The notes: generated by a model from the letters alone, not told the origin. DNA of 32,004 bases from a bacterium (GCA_018266105.1 JAFEBA010000011.1:1-32004); one strand, 5' to 3'; shown: positions 24,223 to 31,878, counted from the first letter of the stretch. Program-made: numbers and translations.

Positions 24223-25625
24223 GGAGCCTCCAGGGGACGTAGCCCGCGGGTCGGTCCGGGCTGGTAAGTCGGCTGACTGCAAAAACGCCGAGCCAGATCG
24301 TAGAAACGCTGTTCCAACTGGAATCCTTGTGCAGCCCGGGGGTAGAGCCAACGCGCAAAAGAGCCATTTGGCGCCAGCTGGATGGCCACGAAGGCTGTCG
24401 CCAGCAGCAGGCAGTAGACGGTCGCCAGAGTCAGAGAGGAGGACCAACTGGGCGCCGCAGGCAGCAGGCTGGAGAAAATCAGGTACTGCCCGCCATACAG
24501 GCAGGCCAATAATCCGGCCAGAAGCCACAAACGCAATTGGCGCAGACACCTTAACCAGAGCGGGAGCATGGCCAGTATCCAGGGGCTCCAGGCGGGAACC
24601 AGCCAACAGCCGAAAACAACCAGTAGGATGGCGGCAAGCCAGTGAAGCCGCGAGGGAAGCTCGGGCGAGCAACTCATGCGCAGTCTTCTCTGGGCGGCGA
24701 CCACCTCGCCCGCTCCCAGAAAGCGGTAGGCTTTGTAGAGCGAGTGCGAGACCAGGTGAAGCAAAGCCAGCGGGTAAGCTCCCATCCCGCATTCAGCCAG
24801 CATAAAGCCCATCTGAGCGCAGGTGGACCAGGCCAGCATAGATTTGGCACTGGTCTGGGTCAGTCCGACCAACCCCGCCACCAGGGCACTGCCGCCCCCC
24901 CAGGCCACCAACAAAAACTGAGCGCTTTCGGAGCCGGACAACAAGAAGGCGGTTCGGATCAGCACCAACCCTCCGATGTTGATCAGTCCGGCGTGCAGCA
25001 GAGCTGAGACCGGAGTGGGCGCCTCCATGACCTGGATCAGCCAACCATGAAAGGGTACCTGGCCGCTTTTCAAGATCGCGGCGGCGGCCACCAGGCAAGC
25101 GGCCAGCTCCAATTGCGGTGTCATTTGGGCCCGCTCCGACAGAATGCGCGCCATGGAGCCGAGATCCAAAGTCCCGAACTCAGCCGTCAACAAGAGTAAT
25201 GCACCCAGCATAGACAGGTCGGCCAGACGGGCCAACAGGAACTTCTTGTGGGCGCACTCGATCGCACCCGGGCGGTCCGGGTAGAGCGTGAGCAGGTGAT
25301 GCAGGGCCAGACTGGTTGCGGTCCAGGCCAGTGCCACGATAAGCAGATTCTGACTGGTGACAAGGATCGTCACACTCACCAGAACGCACGAGAACCATTG
25401 AAGGAAGCGAGGTCGGGCGGGGTCACCTTGAAGGTAATTCTCGGCAAAGCGCCCGATGACTCCCCCCAAGAAACCGACCATCAGTAACATGATTCCGGCC
25501 AGCGGATCCGAGTGAGTCAGCTGAAAAACTCCAAGACCCAACTGAAGTAGACAGGCTAGCTGCAAGAGCTTCCAACCGCCGCCGCCGGAGAGCCTGGGGG
25601 TGAGAGGGGGATCTAATTTCAACAT
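24219..25625 (-). CDS. dabB: DabB: membrane subunit of the DAB inorganic carbon transporter (NuoL/MrpA-like)
   Basis: The protein has 468 aa with about a dozen hydrophobic segments. The proton-channel signature of NuoL/antiporter proteins is present (KSGQVPFHGWLIQVMEAPTP then VSALLHAGLIN), as is LVSHSLYKAYRFLGAG. DabB is the cation-translocating partner of DabA. At about 470 residues it is shorter than NuoL and close to other DabB proteins. I chose the ATG at 25625. The TTG at 25649 is possible, but it would lie at or upstream of the transcription start if the 15-bp AT-rich site at 25652-25666 is promoter. Neither start has a ribosome site. dabB, dabA and the exported methyltransferase-like gene form one operon. 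Confidence 0.9.
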   Translation of the reverse strand: MLKLDPPLTPRLSGGGGWKLLQLACLLQLGLGVFQLTHSDPLAGIMLLMVGFLGGVIGRFAENYLQGDPARPRFLQWFSCVLVSVTILVTSQNLLIVALAWTATSLALHHLLTLYPDRPGAIECAHKKFLLARLADLSMLGALLLLTAEFGTLDLGSMARILSERAQMTPQLELAACLVAAAAILKSGQVPFHGWLIQVMEAPTPVSALLHAGLINIGGLVLIRTAFLLSGSESAQFLLVAWGGGSALVAGLVGLTQTSAKSMLAWSTCAQMGFMLAECGMGAYPLALLHLVSHSLYKAYRFLGAGEVVAAQRRLRMSCSPELPSRLHWLAAILLVVFGCWLVPAWSPWILAMLPLWLRCLRQLRLWLLAGLLACLYGGQYLIFSSLLPAAPSWSSSLTLATVYCLLLATAFVAIQLAPNGSFARWLYPRAAQGFQLEQRFYDLARRFCSQPTYQPGPTRGLRPLEAP

Positions 25626-25651
25626 TAAGCAACCATGCAGGATATTCAAGT

Positions 25652-25666
25652 TTTTGTAAAATAGAA
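25652..25666. promoter_or_regulatory. AT-rich 15-bp element shared with 27180, in the dabB-lysR intergenic region
   Basis: TTTTGTAAAATAGAA on the plus strand is exactly the reverse complement of the sequence at 27180-27194. It contains TTTTGTAAAA, a near palindrome of the T-N11-A type favoured by LysR proteins, and can also serve as a -10 region. The divergent region 25626-25706 is markedly AT-richer than its surroundings. A likely -10 for lysR is TATTAT at 25668-25673. Confidence 0.5.
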
Positions 25667-25706
25667 ATATTATGACGAATCATTCACTTTTAAAGAACAC
25701 TCTGCT

Positions 25707-26606
25707 ATGCAACGCCTGAACTATCACCATCTCCACTACTTTTGGGCCGTGGCCAAACAAGGCAATCTGACGCGAGCAGCGGAGCAGCTTCACGTCTCCC
25801 AGTCTGCCCTCTCCACTCAGATTCGACAACTGGAGGATGAGCTCGGTCAGGATCTATTTGAACGCCGGGGGCGACTACTGGAGCTGACCGAAGCGGGCCG
25901 AATCGCACTGGATTATGCCGACCAGATCTTTTCTCGCGGTGAGGAGTTACTGGCTACGCTTCGATCCGGCCGAGACAGTCAACGCCAGGTGCTGCGGATT
26001 GGCGCCCAGGCCACCTTATCGCGAAACTTCCAGCAAGGCTTTTTGCAGCCGCTGCTTCAACGGGACGACATTCACCTGGTGCTTCATTCGGCCGGACTGG
26101 ATGAGCTTCTGCAACGGCTGGCCACCCACTCCCTTGACCTGGTCTTGAGCAACCGCCCCGTGCGATCTGAACCGGAACGCTCCTGGCGCTGCCAGAGGAT
26201 CGCCCGGCAGCAGGTGAGCTTGATTGGTCAGGCCGGGCCGCGAGCGGCCACCTTTCGCTTTCCTGAGGATATGGAGGGGCTGGTCTTCATTCTGCCGAGC
26301 CCCGACAGCGAAGTCAGGGTGAGCTTCGACCTTTTATGTGCTGGCCTGGACCTTCACTACAAGGTGCTGGCAGAGGTGGATGACATGGCCATGCTCCGAC
26401 TGCTGGCCCGTTCGGCCCGGGCGGCCGCGGTGGTCCCTCGGGTGGTGGTGCGTGATGAACTACGCTCCGGCCAGTTGACGGAATACTGCACTCTGCCCGG
26501 TGTTTATGAGGATTTCTATGCCATCGGTATCCGCCGGCAATATCAGCACCCCCTGCTGCGGGAACTCCTCAAGCGCAGCGCTCCGGAGGTGCTGGAGTCA
26601 GAGTGA
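25707..26606 (+). CDS. LysR-family transcriptional regulator, NhaR-like
   Basis: This 299-aa protein has an N-terminal LysR HTH (LNYHHLHYFWAVAKQGNLTR, RAAEQLHVSQSALSTQIRQL, LGQDLFERRGRLLELTEAG). The start resembles NhaR (NYNHLYYFW in the E. coli protein as I recall it). A substrate-binding domain follows at about 95-290. NhaR-type regulators respond to Na+ or H+, and related proteins are often found beside dab operons. It is divergent from dabB and most likely controls it. The ATG at 25707 has only a weak ribosome site. The 3' end overlaps the next gene, on the opposite strand, by 9 bp. Confidence 0.93.
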   Translation: MQRLNYHHLHYFWAVAKQGNLTRAAEQLHVSQSALSTQIRQLEDELGQDLFERRGRLLELTEAGRIALDYADQIFSRGEELLATLRSGRDSQRQVLRIGAQATLSRNFQQGFLQPLLQRDDIHLVLHSAGLDELLQRLATHSLDLVLSNRPVRSEPERSWRCQRIARQQVSLIGQAGPRAATFRFPEDMEGLVFILPSPDSEVRVSFDLLCAGLDLHYKVLAEVDDMAMLRLLARSARAAAVVPRVVVRDELRSGQLTEYCTLPGVYEDFYAIGIRRQYQHPLLRELLKRSAPEVLESE

Positions 26607-27086
26607 AGACTCTAGAACAGAGGGCTCGCCCAGCAAATCCATCGGATGAAGTAATCGATCCAACTCGGGTTGATAGACTCTGACATCACGACCGACGGGG
26701 TCGACCGACCAGAAGTGGGCGACCAGCGGCTGGCGCGAGCTCTGGGCTTCAAGACTGGTGCGAAGCCGATCCCATTCCCTTTTTAAGGACTGGTGCGCCT
26801 CCAGGCCTGGCCTGAAATGGCAAGGATGATGGTGCACGACCAGAAGCTCCTGGAAATCATAGAGAGGCAGCTCCGTCAGAGGTAGTTCCCCTCCCCCATT
26901 TTGCCAGCTCAGGTCAGCCCGAGTAGGAGCCAGCCAGCGCTCGAGCTCGCAACCGAGTTCGCAACAGGTAGTCAGAGCCAGGCCGGACGCCTTTCCCCGC
27001 CGCAGGCGTGCGTAGAGATTCCAGAATCCGCCGGAGACGAGGGCTGGTTTTCGATCAGGGCGATGAGAACTTGATTGGTGATTCAT
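26598..27086 (-). CDS. HHHPC-motif protein of unknown function, copy 2
   Basis: This 162-aa protein is a paralogue of the 144-aa protein at 19919. Shared elements are FW-x2-Y, SGLA, C-EL-x3-LE, QN-x-GG, ELLVVHHHPCHF, the W-x2-LR helix and LVAHFWSVD with a following YQPE. It has a 20-residue N-terminal extension rich in Ser, Arg and Pro. The ATG at 27086 has no ribosome site, but a 12-codon ORF with a good site ends exactly on it (see 27083-27121). Upstream lies an AT-rich region with an element shared with the dabB promoter region. It has no recognisable fold and no export signal. Confidence 0.75.
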   Translation of the reverse strand: MNHQSSSHRPDRKPALVSGGFWNLYARLRRGKASGLALTTCCELGCELERWLAPTRADLSWQNGGGELPLTELPLYDFQELLVVHHHPCHFRPGLEAHQSLKREWDRLRTSLEAQSSRQPLVAHFWSVDPVGRDVRVYQPELDRLLHPMDLLGEPSVLESSL

Positions 27087-27121
27087 GATTTAAGGTTTTC
27101 AAAATTCAGACATTGCGTCAA
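27083..27121 (-). CDS. Putative 12-aa leader peptide coupled to the HHHPC copy-2 gene
   Basis: A TTG at 27121 has AGGAG five bases upstream (27131-27127). It reads 12 codons and stops at TGA (27085-27083), which overlaps the ATG of the downstream gene (ATGA). The downstream gene has no ribosome site of its own, so its translation could depend on this leader. It is short and could be chance. Confidence 0.3.
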   Translation of the reverse strand: MTQCLNFENLKS

Positions 27122-27179
27122 CCAATCTCCTGAGGGAGACCCCTTTCGTTCATCAAAAAGAAACGTTTTGTTTGAAATA

Positions 27180-27194
27180 TTCTATTTTACAAAA
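27180..27194. promoter_or_regulatory. Second copy of the 15-bp AT-rich element
   Basis: TTCTATTTTACAAAA here is the exact reverse complement of 25652-25666. It lies in an AT-rich intergenic region between the HHHPC copy-2 gene (minus) and the PilZ-like gene (plus). TATTTT within it could be a -10 for the plus-strand gene. A weaker match, TATTTCACGAAT, is at 19852 upstream of HHHPC copy 1. Confidence 0.45.
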
Positions 27195-27264
27195 CCTGAA
27201 GATTGTGGCAGGCTGGGCCGGTGGCGAGTCATTAGTCGCCTGCCGTCAGAACGACACGAAAGGA

Positions 27265-27735
27265 ATGGCGCTGTTGGCCTCTTCTCTGCTGAGTGTTCTC
27301 TCTCGAGCTCTGCCCATGTTCAAGACGGCCAGCTCCAAGCAGCAGCCCTCCCCGGCTCCGGCCCAACCAACCACGTTACGCCTGCAGCACCTGTTGCTCG
27401 GCCACGGCCGCAAGCCGGAACTTCGTCGCTCGACCGGGCTTTACGACTACGAAGGCTGGACCAGCGATGATCCGGCCAGCGTAAAACTCTTTGTAATGGA
27501 AATATCGACAGCTCACATAATTTTTCAAACGTCCAGCCTTCTGACTGAAGGGGAGAGCCTGGAGCTGGAGTTGCTCCTGCAGGGGGCGGGTGCCTGGAAA
27601 GGCAGCGCGCGCATCCAATGGAGCCTGGAAAGTCAGCCGGGCTTCAGAAGCATGGCTTTGCTGACTTGTGCACCCGACCAAGCCCGACGTCTTGAACTGT
27701 TTGTGCAACTGCAAGCAAACGGATCCCGAGGCTGA
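27265..27735 (+). CDS. PilZ-like domain protein (degenerate)
   Basis: The protein has 156 aa from the ATG at 27265, with GAAAGGA directly upstream; TTG at 27274 has better spacing. The N-terminal half is basic and Ser/Pro-rich. The C-terminal half resembles a PilZ barrel: SVKLFVMEISTAHIIFQTSS, then LTEGESLELELLLQGAG, then a GSARIQWSLES strand and a C-terminal helix (ARRLELFVQLQ). The c-di-GMP residues are not intact: no RxxxR is seen, and the D/NxSxxG position reads EISTAH. It may be a ligand-free PilZ relative, as found in type IV pilus and secretion proteins. It lies beside a gene with a shared promoter element and is convergent with the next gene. Confidence 0.55.
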   Translation: MALLASSLLSVLSRALPMFKTASSKQQPSPAPAQPTTLRLQHLLLGHGRKPELRRSTGLYDYEGWTSDDPASVKLFVMEISTAHIIFQTSSLLTEGESLELELLLQGAGAWKGSARIQWSLESQPGFRSMALLTCAPDQARRLELFVQLQANGSRG

Positions 27736-27739
27736 GGTC

Positions 27740-28672
27740 TCAAGCCGAAGAATGCTTGGCTTGAGGCCAGCCACACCAACAGGTGTTGGGCCGAGCCAGC
27801 AAGCCGCGAAAATCCTGACAGGGCCGGGCCAATCGATCGTATCCCGTCTCGCCGGGCCGAGGCGTGTGGGGCGCTCGACCAAGAGCTCGGGCCAGGTCGA
27901 GTTCGGCCAAGTAGCCGACCATCGCCCTGCCCTCCCGTGTGAGCAATGGAATTTGAGCAGTCAGCAACCCGAGTTCAACCAGATCCTGGAGGGCAGCTTT
28001 GAGCTGGCCATAACCAACCAGACCGGCAAAGAAACCGGCCAGGCCGGCCAGCTGGATGCCTGGATAGTCCCAGATGGTCTGCAGGACGGCCCTCTGCACC
28101 GTTGTCAGCCGGGCCAGCAACCTGGGAGGCGAAGCCTGGGAATGAGACGAGCCAGAGCCCACGACCTTCTGACTGAGGCGATGCCAGCGGAGAAACTCCA
28201 GCGCGACCCGGGGCCCCCGTCGCGGGTGCAGACCGGCGGGCCGGCCGCACCAGCAAAATCCAGGGCGAAAGTAGAGTTCGCGGAATTGCCCGCAGATGGG
28301 CCCTTCGTCATGGCCATTCTCGCCCGGGCGAGGCTCGGGCACAGGAACGCAGAGGTCCAGGTGGCGGGCAGCCTCTTGCTGACGCTGCCAATTGTTGACA
28401 CCGATACCCCACCAGGTCGGGCTCCAGGCTCCCGCCTTTGGATACACCAGCCCAAGACCCTCAAGAGCGGTCATCATTTTTTCGGGAAATCCGTGTGGGT
28501 GGTCGGGCTGCGCGCAGAGCAGCGCGAGGCCGGCACGCATGGTGCGTGTGGGCAAGAGACTGAGGTAGTAGCAAAAGCAGTTCAAGGCTTCCTCCAGAAC
28601 GCGAGGCCAGCTCAATTCGATACAAATATTATACAACCCATGACCAGAGGAGGGCAAGAGTGGAGCCAACAA
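27740..28672 (-). CDS. Protein with duplicated CWCG motifs and a winged-helix-like segment, unknown
   Basis: I do not recognise this 310-aa protein. It carries two copies of a C-x2-FR-x-L-x3-RP-x2-CWCG-x-P pattern, one mid-protein (near residue 140) and one at the extreme C-terminus, suggesting a duplicated metal-binding module. Between them, a helical segment (TVQRAVLQTIWDYPGIQLAG, LKAALQDLVELGLL, LTREGRAMVGYLAEL) looks like a winged helix. It is Trp-rich, with no signal peptide. The start is uncertain: TTG at 28672 or TTG at 28637, neither with a ribosome site. I prefer this strand to the opposite 367-codon frame because that frame reads as unstructured Gln/Gly/Pro sequence. Confidence 0.55.
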   Translation of the reverse strand: MLAPLLPSSGHGLYNICIELSWPRVLEEALNCFCYYLSLLPTRTMRAGLALLCAQPDHPHGFPEKMMTALEGLGLVYPKAGAWSPTWWGIGVNNWQRQQEAARHLDLCVPVPEPRPGENGHDEGPICGQFRELYFRPGFCWCGRPAGLHPRRGPRVALEFLRWHRLSQKVVGSGSSHSQASPPRLLARLTTVQRAVLQTIWDYPGIQLAGLAGFFAGLVGYGQLKAALQDLVELGLLTAQIPLLTREGRAMVGYLAELDLARALGRAPHTPRPGETGYDRLARPCQDFRGLLARPNTCWCGWPQAKHSSA

Positions 28673-28745
28673 GCCCTAATACTAACTAACTGTATATGGA
28701 ATTCTCCAGCAGCCAACCGGCCTGTGCAAAGGCACCAAAAAAAGC

Positions 28746-28774
28746 TTGACAAAAGCGATACAAAACTCTAAAGA
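28746..28774 (+). promoter_or_regulatory. Promoter immediately before the membrane protein gene, possibly leaderless
   Basis: TTGACA at 28746-28751 and TAAAGA at 28769-28774 are separated by 17 bp. The ATG of the gene follows at 28781, close to where transcription would begin, so the message may be leaderless. A GATGAGG sequence just before the ATG gives only a weak ribosome site. Confidence 0.4.
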
Positions 28775-28780
28775 TGAGGC

Positions 28781-29812
28781 ATGACATACGCACAGGCGCG
28801 TCTGCGCCTCGGCATTTGCGCCGTGGGTTGGTGGGTCTCTCTGGCCGCACTGGCGCTCTTCACGGGCGCCGATGAGCGCCTCAGTTTGGGCCAGTTGGGC
28901 CTGATTTACTTGCTGGCCTCTGTTCCTTTAGACCTGCTGGGGGGACAGCTCTTGCCGCTGATGTGGGGAAAGCCGCGAGTCAGGACGTTGCGCTGGTGCC
29001 GACTCTATGTCAAGGCGGCGGTTCTGCATCTTGCCATTTGGTGGGTCCAGGTCAGCCTGCTCAGCTGGCTCTACCGAAGCCTGGGCCTGTGGGCGGCACT
29101 TCTGCTGTTTGGGCTGGCGTCAGCCGGGTTGCTGGCTCACCAGCTGCGATTGCTGGACTGGCTGGGCGTACCGCTACGCCGGCAGCCTTGGGGCTGGGAA
29201 GTCGGGACAGCCGATACCCGGTTCAGCGGGGGCCTGTTGGGCCTGCCCTGGCCCGGCCGGGAAGAGGTGGTGGTGCCCTCCCAATGGCTGGCTCCTCAGG
29301 CTCCTTCCGGACTGGAGGCGTGCATCCGACGCAGACGCAATCTGAGCCTGAGCTCCTCCCGAGCGGTCGGAGTGCTGCTGGCGCTTGCCTTCAATGCGGT
29401 GGCGCTGGGTTATGCTCTGACTTGGTCGGACGGTCACCCCACCAGCACGGCCTGCTGGGTCACGATGCTGTCCTTTGGCGGGCTACTGGTTTTGCCCAGC
29501 GGGTCGCGACCCGGGGTGCTGGCGGCCGACCGCTCAAGCGAGCTAAGGACTGAATGGTGGCGCTGGTTGGAAGTCCTTCAAGAAGAGGACCCACTCCGCC
29601 ACGGAATGACCGAGCGCATTTTTCATCCAATCCCCCAGTGGTCAGAGCGAGAGCGGCAGTTTGGGGCGCGGCCGGGCGAACTCAAACTCGTTCCCTGGAA
29701 CCTGGCTCGCTATGCCCTGCTCACGTCGTGGCTGTGTGGAAGCCTGCTCAGCCGGGCCGTGCACTGCAACTGCGGCAGGCCGGAACTGTGGTTCTGGCCA
29801 CCCGGCGACTGA
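28781..29812 (+). CDS. Integral membrane protein of unknown function
   Basis: This 343-aa protein has about six hydrophobic segments: near 8-28, 36-58, 75-100, 100-120, 195-215 and 225-245. A long soluble part runs from 250 to the C-terminus, with Trp-rich sequence (RTEWWRWLEVLQEEDPLRHG). It ends CNCGRPELWFWPP, a C-x-CG-x-P pattern like the two in the divergent protein at 27740. No HExxH or other catalytic motif is visible, and I cannot assign a family. The ATG at 28781 may be leaderless. It is convergent with the SOUL gene. Confidence 0.7.
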   Translation: MTYAQARLRLGICAVGWWVSLAALALFTGADERLSLGQLGLIYLLASVPLDLLGGQLLPLMWGKPRVRTLRWCRLYVKAAVLHLAIWWVQVSLLSWLYRSLGLWAALLLFGLASAGLLAHQLRLLDWLGVPLRRQPWGWEVGTADTRFSGGLLGLPWPGREEVVVPSQWLAPQAPSGLEACIRRRRNLSLSSSRAVGVLLALAFNAVALGYALTWSDGHPTSTACWVTMLSFGGLLVLPSGSRPGVLAADRSSELRTEWWRWLEVLQEEDPLRHGMTERIFHPIPQWSERERQFGARPGELKLVPWNLARYALLTSWLCGSLLSRAVHCNCGRPELWFWPPGD

Positions 29813-29837
29813 GAACCGGCTACACCCCCTTGCCGAT

Positions 29838-30455
29838 TCAAATCGACGGCGCCAGCTTGATGAGAACTTCGTTGCGACGGAGTTGCGGAGCCACGAAGGG
29901 GGAGTTATAAAAAGCATAAAACGGCTCGCCTTCGACCTTTAAACTCCGGTCGCGAGCGTAAGTTAAGAGCCTTTCCTTATGGACCACGAGCTCGTGTTCG
30001 GCCCAGGCTCCGGAAAAACTGAGCGCCAGAAAACGCGCGGGCTCTGCCCTGAAGAATCGAATCCGATCGTCCTTGGCCACAGGCAGGCTCTCCAGCGTGT
30101 ACTTCGTGGGCATCATGAAGCGAATTCGCCATTCGTCTTGACCCGTCGGCAACTGGGTGACGGGAGCGGTCATGGCCAACTTCTCGGAGCGCTCTGGATC
30201 CTGGCGAGACTGATTACCGCCGAAGATGTAGTTGGCCAGAATGGTGAAACCTTTGTTGGCAGCTTGATCTCGGGAGCCCTGGATGGTGACCTCGGCAACC
30301 AGATAGCCTTCGTAGCTCCTGTATTCAAAGAGACCGTCGCGCTTCTCCACTCGATAGAGCGGATTCTCGAGTCCCTTTTCCGCGTAGACCTGCCGGACTT
30401 GCAGAGCGAGCGCCAGGACCAGCAAGCCGCCCGCGGCATAGAGAAGTTTCTTCAT
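29838..30455 (-). CDS. SOUL-family heme-binding protein, membrane anchored
   Basis: The protein has 205 aa from the ATG at 30455. That start has GAAGG seven bases upstream; the ATG two codons earlier is possible. An N-terminal hydrophobic anchor (MKKLLYAAGGLLVLALALQV) is followed by a SOUL domain. Family motifs are YEGYLVAEVTIQGSRDQAAN, KGFTILANYIFGGN, LAMTAPVTQL and FMMPTKYTLESLPVAKDDRI. SOUL proteins bind heme and related porphyrins. In bacteria most are periplasmic or membrane anchored and uncharacterised. Upstream on the same strand is the 4Fe-4S/SCP2 gene, 67 bp away, so the two may be co-transcribed. Confidence 0.92.
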   Translation of the reverse strand: MKKLLYAAGGLLVLALALQVRQVYAEKGLENPLYRVEKRDGLFEYRSYEGYLVAEVTIQGSRDQAANKGFTILANYIFGGNQSRQDPERSEKLAMTAPVTQLPTGQDEWRIRFMMPTKYTLESLPVAKDDRIRFFRAEPARFLALSFSGAWAEHELVVHKERLLTYARDRSLKVEGEPFYAFYNSPFVAPQLRRNEVLIKLAPSI

Positions 30456-30522
30456 ATCCATGCCTTCGGGGACCCTGGGGATGGACCTGGGAAGAAAATC
30501 CTGGGTCCGAGAGTGACCAGCC

Positions 30523-31833
30523 TCAACTCGGAAAGCATCGACCGAAGGCCACCAGCCAGCGAGGATTTCCTTTCAGGCGCAATTTGCCGGTCAGGAGCAA
30601 GCGGGCCAGGCTCCATTCCTTGCGAACGAATCGGATCCAGGCCTGTGAATCGGTGCGAACCCTGAGGTTGCAGGCTCCGAGCAGTCCGGCTTCAAGCCGC
30701 ACGGCCTGATTCTCGATCACGATGGTGTATTCACCCGACTCGGCTCCGTAGAAGCAGAAGTGGTAGGTGGCCTGCAAATTCCCGGCTTGACCGGGTTGAA
30801 AGACGTGAGCCAGGGCGGACAGAAAGTTGGCCAGGGTAGTGGGGCGAAGGCCAGACTGGACTCGTCGGATCTTCTTGTGCGGGAAGCGCTTTTTAGCATA
30901 AGCCTCGGCATCCGAGTCGGCGCGCACGTAGACGTTTTCGACTTTTCGCTGCAGTGGCCGCACCACTTCACCCAAAAAGTTGGCTCGGTCGGCAAGAAAG
31001 GGCCCGATCACGTCCTCTCCCGCCGGGCAAACGGCCAGACAGTAGGCGGCTTTGTAGTTGGCTCCGTAGGAAAGCGATTGCCACATGGAGGCGGACTCGG
31101 AGTCCTCGACCTTTTGTCGATAGCCGGTGGCACTTCCACTGGCGGCGATGTTTTCCACCCAGTCTGTAAAGCCGCCCATAAACTCTCGATAGTTGTGAGT
31201 GTAGCAGGAGCCGAAGTCAAAGCGCCCGTCGGGACTGATGGCGCCCACCGGACAGGCGGCCACGCAGAGTTTGCACTCCAGGCAAGGATTATAATCCAGA
31301 GCTGTGCCCTGGGAGTCCACTTCCTGTGCCAGAAGGATGCATCCGATCAAGACAAAATTGCCGAACCGGGGATGGATCAGGTTTCGATGGATTCCGATCC
31401 GGCCAAGCCCGGCCGCCACCGCCAGGGGCTTGAGGGAGATCGACCAGACTTTGCCGGGGAAGCGGTCCATCTCCATGGGGAAGGCCATGGGAGGATTCAT
31501 GGATCTGATACCCCGCTCGGCCAGTTTGCGAACGATTCTGCGGGCCACCTGATTCACTTCATCTCCTGTGGAATGAAATTCCTGATTGGCGGCGTTGCGC
31601 GCCAGGCTTCGGACGGGCTCGACATTCATTCGGCAGAGGAAACAGATGAGAGTGCGGGTACTCGGGAAGAGACGAAGGATTTCTTGGCGTTCCGGCTCCA
31701 ACTCCGCTCGGTCCAGAGCGACGAAGCCAACGTCGTCCGCCCCGGCCTCCAGGCAGAGCCCGCGTAATTCGCTGGCGCTGATAGGCTGCACGGGTTGCGG
31801 ACGGTGAGCGCTCACGGTGGGGTGATTTTGCAA
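30523..31833 (-). CDS. 4Fe-4S ferredoxin-type protein (QueG-like fold) with C-terminal SCP2-like domain
   Basis: The protein has 436 aa from the TTG at 31833, chosen because GGAGGT lies about 11 nt upstream. The frame opens at 31893, but that start would lie inside an operator palindrome. Residues up to about 310 resemble epoxyqueuosine-reductase-like proteins, including GAxxVGFVALDR and GRIGIHRNLIHPRFGNFVLI. CLECKLCVAACPVG supplies one 4Fe-4S cluster, with YCLAVCPAGED nearby. The second cluster looks incomplete. The last 100 residues (LQATYHFCFYGAESGEYTIV onward) look like an SCP2 sterol-carrier domain, so the fusion may join a redox centre to a lipid-binding pocket. The adjacent divergent HxlR gene probably regulates it. 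Confidence 0.8.
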   Translation of the reverse strand: MQNHPTVSAHRPQPVQPISASELRGLCLEAGADDVGFVALDRAELEPERQEILRLFPSTRTLICFLCRMNVEPVRSLARNAANQEFHSTGDEVNQVARRIVRKLAERGIRSMNPPMAFPMEMDRFPGKVWSISLKPLAVAAGLGRIGIHRNLIHPRFGNFVLIGCILLAQEVDSQGTALDYNPCLECKLCVAACPVGAISPDGRFDFGSCYTHNYREFMGGFTDWVENIAASGSATGYRQKVEDSESASMWQSLSYGANYKAAYCLAVCPAGEDVIGPFLADRANFLGEVVRPLQRKVENVYVRADSDAEAYAKKRFPHKKIRRVQSGLRPTTLANFLSALAHVFQPGQAGNLQATYHFCFYGAESGEYTIVIENQAVRLEAGLLGACNLRVRTDSQAWIRFVRKEWSLARLLLTGKLRLKGNPRWLVAFGRCFPS

Positions 31834-31853
31834 GTCCAGGATACACCTCCCAC

Positions 31854-31870
31854 ACTTGCATTTTGCAAGT
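31854..31870. promoter_or_regulatory. 17-bp palindromic operator, copy 1
   Basis: ACTTGCA-TTT-TGCAAGT is a perfect palindrome in the divergent promoter region of the 4Fe-4S and HxlR genes. Its right half (TTTTGCAAG) is repeated at 31826 and 31886. Confidence 0.75.
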
Positions 31871-31878
31871 GAATCAAT

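Noticed and set aside
27668..28771. 367-codon plus-strand open frame opposite the CWCG gene
   Set aside because: Low-complexity Gln/Gly/Pro sequence, no motif, and it overlaps the PilZ-like gene. The minus-strand frame has duplicated Cys motifs and a winged-helix segment.
30760..31767. 335-codon plus-strand open frame opposite the 4Fe-4S gene
   Set aside because: Shadow of a gene with a clear ferredoxin motif.
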